8,991 nucleotides of DNA from Propionibacteriaceae bacterium UBA4569 (lineage in GTDB: Bacteria; Actinomycetota; Actinomycetes; Propionibacteriales; Propionibacteriaceae), in contig DGKN01000251.1 of assembly GCA_002387005.1 (NCBI GenBank), forward strand, positions 10,235-19,225. The letters are read 5' to 3'. The position numbers were made by a program, and so were the translations under genes. Position 1 is the stretch's first letter, and each line of letters begins with the position of its first letter. Positions 5,574 to 8,991 of the stretch are shown in pieces. Below the pieces are notes generated by a model. It was not told the DNA's origin and ran no database searches. It saw only the letters and a list, made by a program, of their open reading frames with translations.

Positions 5574-6032
5574 TTGGCGAACACCGAGCCCCTTCACTTC
5601 ACCGACTACTCGACCCGACTCGCGGGCTATGCGCTGATCGTCCAGGATGGGCAGGTTCTACTCAGCTGGTACAACGCCATGGTCGGCTACGGAACGCCGT
5701 GCTGGAGCCTGCCCGGCGGCGGGATCGACTACGAGGAAGACCTTCCAACCGGTGTGGCCAGGGAGGTGTACGAGGAGTCGGGCTACCTGGTCGACGTGGG
5801 ACGACCGCTGACAACGTCCACGTTCACTGGTGAGGGAGGGGACGGGCGTCCGTGGAAGGCGGTCCGGGTCATCTTCGAGGCCACCGTCACCGGCGGCTCG
5901 CTCGGCACCGTCGAGGTCGGGGGCTCCACCGACCGCGCAGCCTGGCTGCCCATCGACCAGGTTGCCAACGAACCGGCGGTGGCGGACCTCGTCTACCTCG
6001 CACTGCGAGCCCACGCTAACCTCAACGCGTGA
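5574..6032 (+). CDS. Nudix family hydrolase
   Basis: A 152-residue protein with a complete Nudix box at residues 49-71: G-x5-E-x7-REVYEESGY, with catalytic metal-binding REVYEE at 63-68. The family cleaves nucleoside diphosphates linked to another group; the substrate here cannot be told. N-terminal strands (LAGYALIVQDGQVLLSW) and the CWSLPGGG lead-in are typical. The open frame continues upstream to ATG 5337, but that part lies inside the 81-aa gene in another frame and is low-complexity R/S/T-rich, so it is not coding. TTG 5574, one base after the previous stop (TGA-G-TTG), is the most likely start, with a weak AGG at 5565-5567; TTG 5559 is an alternative. The stop overlaps the next gene by 4 nt (GTGA). 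Confidence 0.88.
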   Translation: MANTEPLHFTDYSTRLAGYALIVQDGQVLLSWYNAMVGYGTPCWSLPGGGIDYEEDLPTGVAREVYEESGYLVDVGRPLTTSTFTGEGGDGRPWKAVRVIFEATVTGGSLGTVEVGGSTDRAAWLPIDQVANEPAVADLVYLALRAHANLNA

Positions 6033-6520
6033 CCCCCACCCTGATCGCCATCCTCGTCGCCGCGCTCGCCCTCGTCGGCCTGTGCGGGATCGTCGTCCCC
6101 GCCCTGCCCGGCAGCCTCACCGTGGGCCTGGGCGCCCTGCTGTGGGCACTGTGGGGCAACTCCTCGTGGGGTTGGTATGCCTTCGCGACAGCCGCCGTCC
6201 TGCTGACGATCGGGATGGCGTCGTCCGCCTTGCGCACCCGTCGCGACCTCGGACGTCGCGAGATCCCGCAGTGGCCAGTCATCGTCGGCATCGTGTGCGG
6301 CCTGGTCGGCGCCTTCATCCTGCCGGCTCTCGGCCTGCCGATCGGTTTCGTCGCCGGCCTGTTCTGCGCCGAGCTCTACCGCGTCCGAGATGCCGGTGAG
6401 GCTGCCCGCACCAGCGTGGTCGCGGTCAAGGCGATCGGGACGGGCATGCTGCTCGAGCTGTGCTTCGCGATGGCCGCCACGGCGGTGCTTGCCACCAGCG
6501 TGCTCACCGGCCTGATGTGA
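6029..6520 (+). CDS. DUF456 family membrane protein
   Basis: A 163-residue integral membrane protein starting at GTG 6029, which overlaps the Nudix stop by 4 nt. Hydrophobic segments lie at about residues 4-28, 29-43, 48-68, 83-113 and 133-160. The first carries GLCGIVVPALPGS, matching the conserved G-x-x-G-x-x-x-P-x-LPG signature of DUF456 proteins, and a second Gly/Pro-rich segment (VGAFILPALGLPIG) repeats the theme. A charged loop RTRRDLGRREIPQW separates the two halves. The family's function is unknown. The tight overlap implies co-transcription and coupled translation with the Nudix gene. Confidence 0.85.
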   Translation: MTPTLIAILVAALALVGLCGIVVPALPGSLTVGLGALLWALWGNSSWGWYAFATAAVLLTIGMASSALRTRRDLGRREIPQWPVIVGIVCGLVGAFILPALGLPIGFVAGLFCAELYRVRDAGEAARTSVVAVKAIGTGMLLELCFAMAATAVLATSVLTGLM

Positions 6521-6521
6521 C

Positions 6522-6542
6522 GAAGTGAAGGGACGGGACTTC
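6522..6542. terminator. weak inverted repeat between convergent genes
   Basis: GAAGT 6522-6526 and ACTTC 6538-6542 flank an 11-nt purine-rich loop in the 20-nt gap between the DUF456 stop and the HAD stop. The stem is short and there is no T-tract, so a terminator role is only suggested by position. Confidence 0.25.
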
Positions 6543-7344
6543 AGTTCTTGTCCAGCAATGACGCGATGGTTCGTCCCACGCCGGACTCGTCGTGGCGTCC
6601 CGCGGAGGGATACCCGGCGTTGGCGAGGCTCTGGTGGCAGTCAGCCATGACATAGGGCATGCCGACCAGCTCAAGCATCGCCAGGTCATTGGGCATGTCG
6701 CCGAAGGCCGCTGCATGCGCCGGATCGATGCCGAGTTGGGCACACAACAGTGCCAGCGTGTGCGCCTTGGTCACCCCGCGCGCGCTGATCTCCAGCAGCC
6801 CAAAGGGCCCATTGAAGGACCAGGTGCAGGTGAGCAGGTCCCCGAGCGCCGGGGCGACCGCCATCCCGAGTTCCTCCGAGGTGTGGTCGTCGCTGACGGC
6901 GATCAACTTGACCACCGGTGCCCGGCGGACGAGCTCGTGGACGGGAGCGACCACGGCAGCGTCCTCGATTCGGCCCTCGCTCGGGTACCCCTCCTCGTGC
7001 CCCCAGCCCAGCCCCCATTCCACGCAGACATGCGCACTCGGGACGGCCTCGCGGATCAAGCGGGTGGCCTCCAAGGCCACGTCCGCCTCGATCGGGAAGC
7101 TCTCCACCACCTGCCCGCGGGCCAGGTCGAAGACGACGGCGCCATTGCTGGTGAGCACGAAGGGTTCCGCCTCGCGGATGGGGTCGAGGCAGTCGAGCCA
7201 GCGCGCCGGGCGTCCGGTCGCGACCACGAAGGGGATCCCCAGCTCGTGGCAGCGCAGGGCGGCTCGAACGTTCTCCTCGCTGGGCCTGCCTTCCGCCCCG
7301 AGGAAGGTGCCGTCCAGGTCGGTCGCGACCAGCGCGGGTCGCAT
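6541..7344 (-). CDS. Cof-type HAD-IIB family hydrolase (sugar/nucleotide phosphatase)
   Basis: A 267-residue cytoplasmic phosphatase of the HAD superfamily. Motif I is ATDLDGTF with nucleophile Asp 9 and Asp 11. Motif II is VVATGRP. The motif III lysine is in VVKLIAV. Motif IV is FGDMPNDLAMLE, the GD(x)xND form of Cof/IIB members, with the large cap between motifs II and III. Such enzymes act on sugar phosphates, FMN or similar small phosphates; the substrate here is unknown. ATG 7344 overlaps the stop of the upstream gene by one base (TGATG); GTG 7347 is an equally close alternative adding one residue. This implies translation coupled to the pseudokinase-like membrane gene upstream. It faces the DUF456 gene convergently. 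Confidence 0.9.
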   Translation of the reverse strand: MRPALVATDLDGTFLGAEGRPSEENVRAALRCHELGIPFVVATGRPARWLDCLDPIREAEPFVLTSNGAVVFDLARGQVVESFPIEADVALEATRLIREAVPSAHVCVEWGLGWGHEEGYPSEGRIEDAAVVAPVHELVRRAPVVKLIAVSDDHTSEELGMAVAPALGDLLTCTWSFNGPFGLLEISARGVTKAHTLALLCAQLGIDPAHAAAFGDMPNDLAMLELVGMPYVMADCHQSLANAGYPSAGRHDESGVGRTIASLLDKN

Positions 7345-8318
7345 CACAGCTTCTTGTTGGGCGTCGGCCCACCCTCGCCAGTTGCGGTGCCGCCGGGGCT
7401 CGGGGACTCCATCGACGGGCTGTCGGAGGGGTTTCGTCCGTCATCGGGCGACGGGGATGCGCTCGACGGCGACGCCGAAGCCGAACCTGACGATGGCGAC
7501 GGCGAACCCGAGGAGGGTGAACCAGACGAAGGGGAACCGGAACTCGGCGACCCGGACGATGGCGAACCGGAGCTGGGTGAGCCCGAGGACGGCGAACCCG
7601 AGGACGGGGACGACGATGGCGGCGGGCTCTGCGACTGCGAGCTCGACGGCGGGGGAGTCGTGGGCAGCGGCGGGGGCGGCGGCTGGGGCGGCTGGTTCTG
7701 GAAGAGCAGCACCGCGATCAGCAGGGCCAGCGCCGACAAGGCGATCATCAGGAGCCAACTGACCGCCATCGTCACCCAGCCGGCGCGGTCGTGACGGCCC
7801 GGCCAGGGCAACGGCCACAGGCGCGTGACGCCGGGCTCGGTGTTGTCGAGCCAGTGCAGCTTGTACTCGGGACCCTTGACTGAACCCAGTTGGGGGGTGG
7901 TGGACAGGTCGATCTGCGCCAGCAAACGGTCGGCCTCGGCCACCGCGGCGCGCGAGCCGTCCCACGCCAGCGCGACCCAGGGAGCCAGCGGCGCCTCGTC
8001 CGGGCCGACCGGGTCGTCGTCCTCGCTGCGGTAGCGGTCGCCCATGCGGCCGTCATCCTGCCCTTGGCCGCCGCGGGCGACGACGGTGTCGACGTGCATC
8101 TTGTTGACCTCGCCAGCGAGGCGGTGGCGCGCATTGGCGTCCGTTGCGGCGCCATCGCTGAGCAGCACCAGCATCACGGGAGCGTTGTCGCGTCCGTGGC
8201 CGAGATAGGCCACACCGGCGGGGCTCGCGGTCAGGCGCGCGTCAAGCCAGAAGTCGCCGACCTTGGGTGGGTCGGTGACCTGGAGTGGGGTGGCGAGCAC
8301 GCTGGTTTGTTCGGACAT
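7344..8318 (-). CDS. single-pass membrane protein with degenerate kinase-like N-terminus and PSSGS-repeat tail
   Basis: A 324-residue protein. Residues 20-75 follow the plan of a PknB-like kinase N-lobe (Gly-rich loop, VALK strand, helix C): [21 protein letters not shown], then APVMLVLL and HRLAGEV. The loop glycines are mostly lost and the VALK lysine position is [13 protein letters not shown] (112-122) resembles the kinase hinge. There is no HRD or DFG lobe, so it cannot be an active kinase. A poorly structured acidic stretch (86-110) interrupts it. One membrane segment spans about 181-206, followed by a proline run (PQPPPPP) and a Ser/Pro/Gly tail with seven PSSGS units (238-272), presumably outside the cell. 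ATG 8318 is chosen as the first Met before kinase-like sequence; GTG 8348 would add 10 residues. No strong binding site is seen. It is divergent from moxR and coupled to the HAD gene. The kinase relationship is my reading of the pattern. Confidence 0.8.
   Translation of the reverse strand: MSEQTSVLATPLQVTDPPKVGDFWLDARLTASPAGVAYLGHGRDNAPVMLVLLSDGAATDANARHRLAGEVNKMHVDTVVARGGQGQDDGRMGDRYRSEDDDPVGPDEAPLAPWVALAWDGSRAAVAEADRLLAQIDLSTTPQLGSVKGPEYKLHWLDNTEPGVTRLWPLPWPGRHDRAGWVTMAVSWLLMIALSALALLIAVLLFQNQPPQPPPPPLPTTPPPSSSQSQSPPPSSSPSSGSPSSGSPSSGSPSSGSPSSGSPSSGSPSSGSPSPSSGSASASPSSASPSPDDGRNPSDSPSMESPSPGGTATGEGGPTPNKKL
7503..7607 (-). repeat. seven tandem 15-nt units encoding PSSGS
   Basis: Seven consecutive in-frame units each encode PSSGS, and a variant (PSPSSGS) follows. 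The units differ at synonymous positions, for example ccgtcctcgggttcg versus cccagctccggttcg, so they are identical in protein but not in DNA. This is a protein-level linker repeat, not a CRISPR or a recent slippage product. Confidence 0.85.
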
Positions 8319-8393
8319 CGCCACCCATGGTTCCACATCGACCCACACCGGCGGTCAGAAACACCCTTCGCGGGCAGGGCCATGGCTTGTCCG

Positions 8394-8405
8394 CACGGTA
8401 TCGTG
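8394..8405. promoter_or_regulatory. palindrome with overlapping -10-like boxes between the divergent genes
   Basis: CACG 8394-8397 and CGTG 8402-8405 flank GTAT. The same bases give TATCGT (8399-8404) on the plus strand, 39 nt before the moxR start, and TACCGT (8400-8395) on the minus strand, toward the membrane gene. No good -35 is seen on either side. A shared promoter or operator is possible but not proven. Confidence 0.3.
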
Positions 8406-8442
8406 GGCCGGGTCGCGACCGCAGAAGCAGAGGAAGACCACC

Positions 8443-8991
<549 letters not shown>

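Noticed and set aside
7488..7620. Direct repeats as a possible CRISPR array
   Set aside because: Units are 15 nt, contiguous without spacers, in frame and encode PSSGS in a membrane protein tail.
6592..7794. Two plus-strand open frames (400 and 367 residues), one with repeated [15 protein letters not shown] acidic units
   Set aside because: They are antisense to the HAD gene and to the PSSGS repeats. The acidic repeat is simply the reverse strand of the tandem 15-nt units.

Overview
The window is high-GC DNA with strong G/C bias at third codon positions, overlapping start/stop junctions and at least one promoter that looks leaderless. This points to an actinobacterium (Actinomycetota). A Propionibacteriaceae-like or related genus is plausible from gene content, but the sequence alone does not settle it. 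Genes are tightly packed and mostly of housekeeping type. I see no transposase, integrase, CRISPR array or defence island.

Layout, left to right. (1) 2-225 (+): the last codons of a transporter gene, probably the NSS-family methionine/alanine importer MetP, overlapping a complete tiny membrane subunit MetS, followed by a very strong terminator hairpin (254-296). (2) 406-2058 (+): an ABC-F ATPase of the ribosome-associated, antibiotic-protection type. Its roughly 100-nt leader holds a Met-Trp-Thr-stop mini-ORF and a perfect 8-bp stem that would hide the ABC-F Shine-Dalgarno; this is the most interesting regulatory signal in the window. (3) 2222-4858: the trehalose module. otsA (-, trehalose-6-phosphate synthase) is divergent from otsB (+, trehalose-6-phosphate phosphatase), with a small unknown gene downstream of otsA. 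OtsA joins UDP-glucose and glucose-6-phosphate and OtsB removes the phosphate, giving trehalose. (4) 4959-5035 (+): a CCA-encoding tRNA with a CAU anticodon, followed by a short antisense coding-like stretch that may be a small gene or a remnant. (5) 5327-6520 (+): a tightly coupled run of an 81-aa unknown protein with an apparently leaderless promoter, a Nudix hydrolase probably starting at TTG, and a DUF456 membrane protein. (6) 6541-8318 (-): a Cof-type HAD phosphatase preceded by a single-pass membrane protein. The membrane protein's N-terminus resembles a broken-down Ser/Thr-kinase N-lobe and its tail carries seven PSSGS repeats. (7) 8443-8991 (+): a MoxR-family AAA+ ATPase, divergent from the pseudokinase-like gene and cut off by the window end.

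Most long open frames opposite these genes are high-GC shadows and were left out. I found no clearly new multi-gene system. The best candidates for new biology are the ABC-F leader, the pseudokinase-like membrane protein beside moxR, and the unnamed small proteins next to otsA, the tRNA and the Nudix gene.
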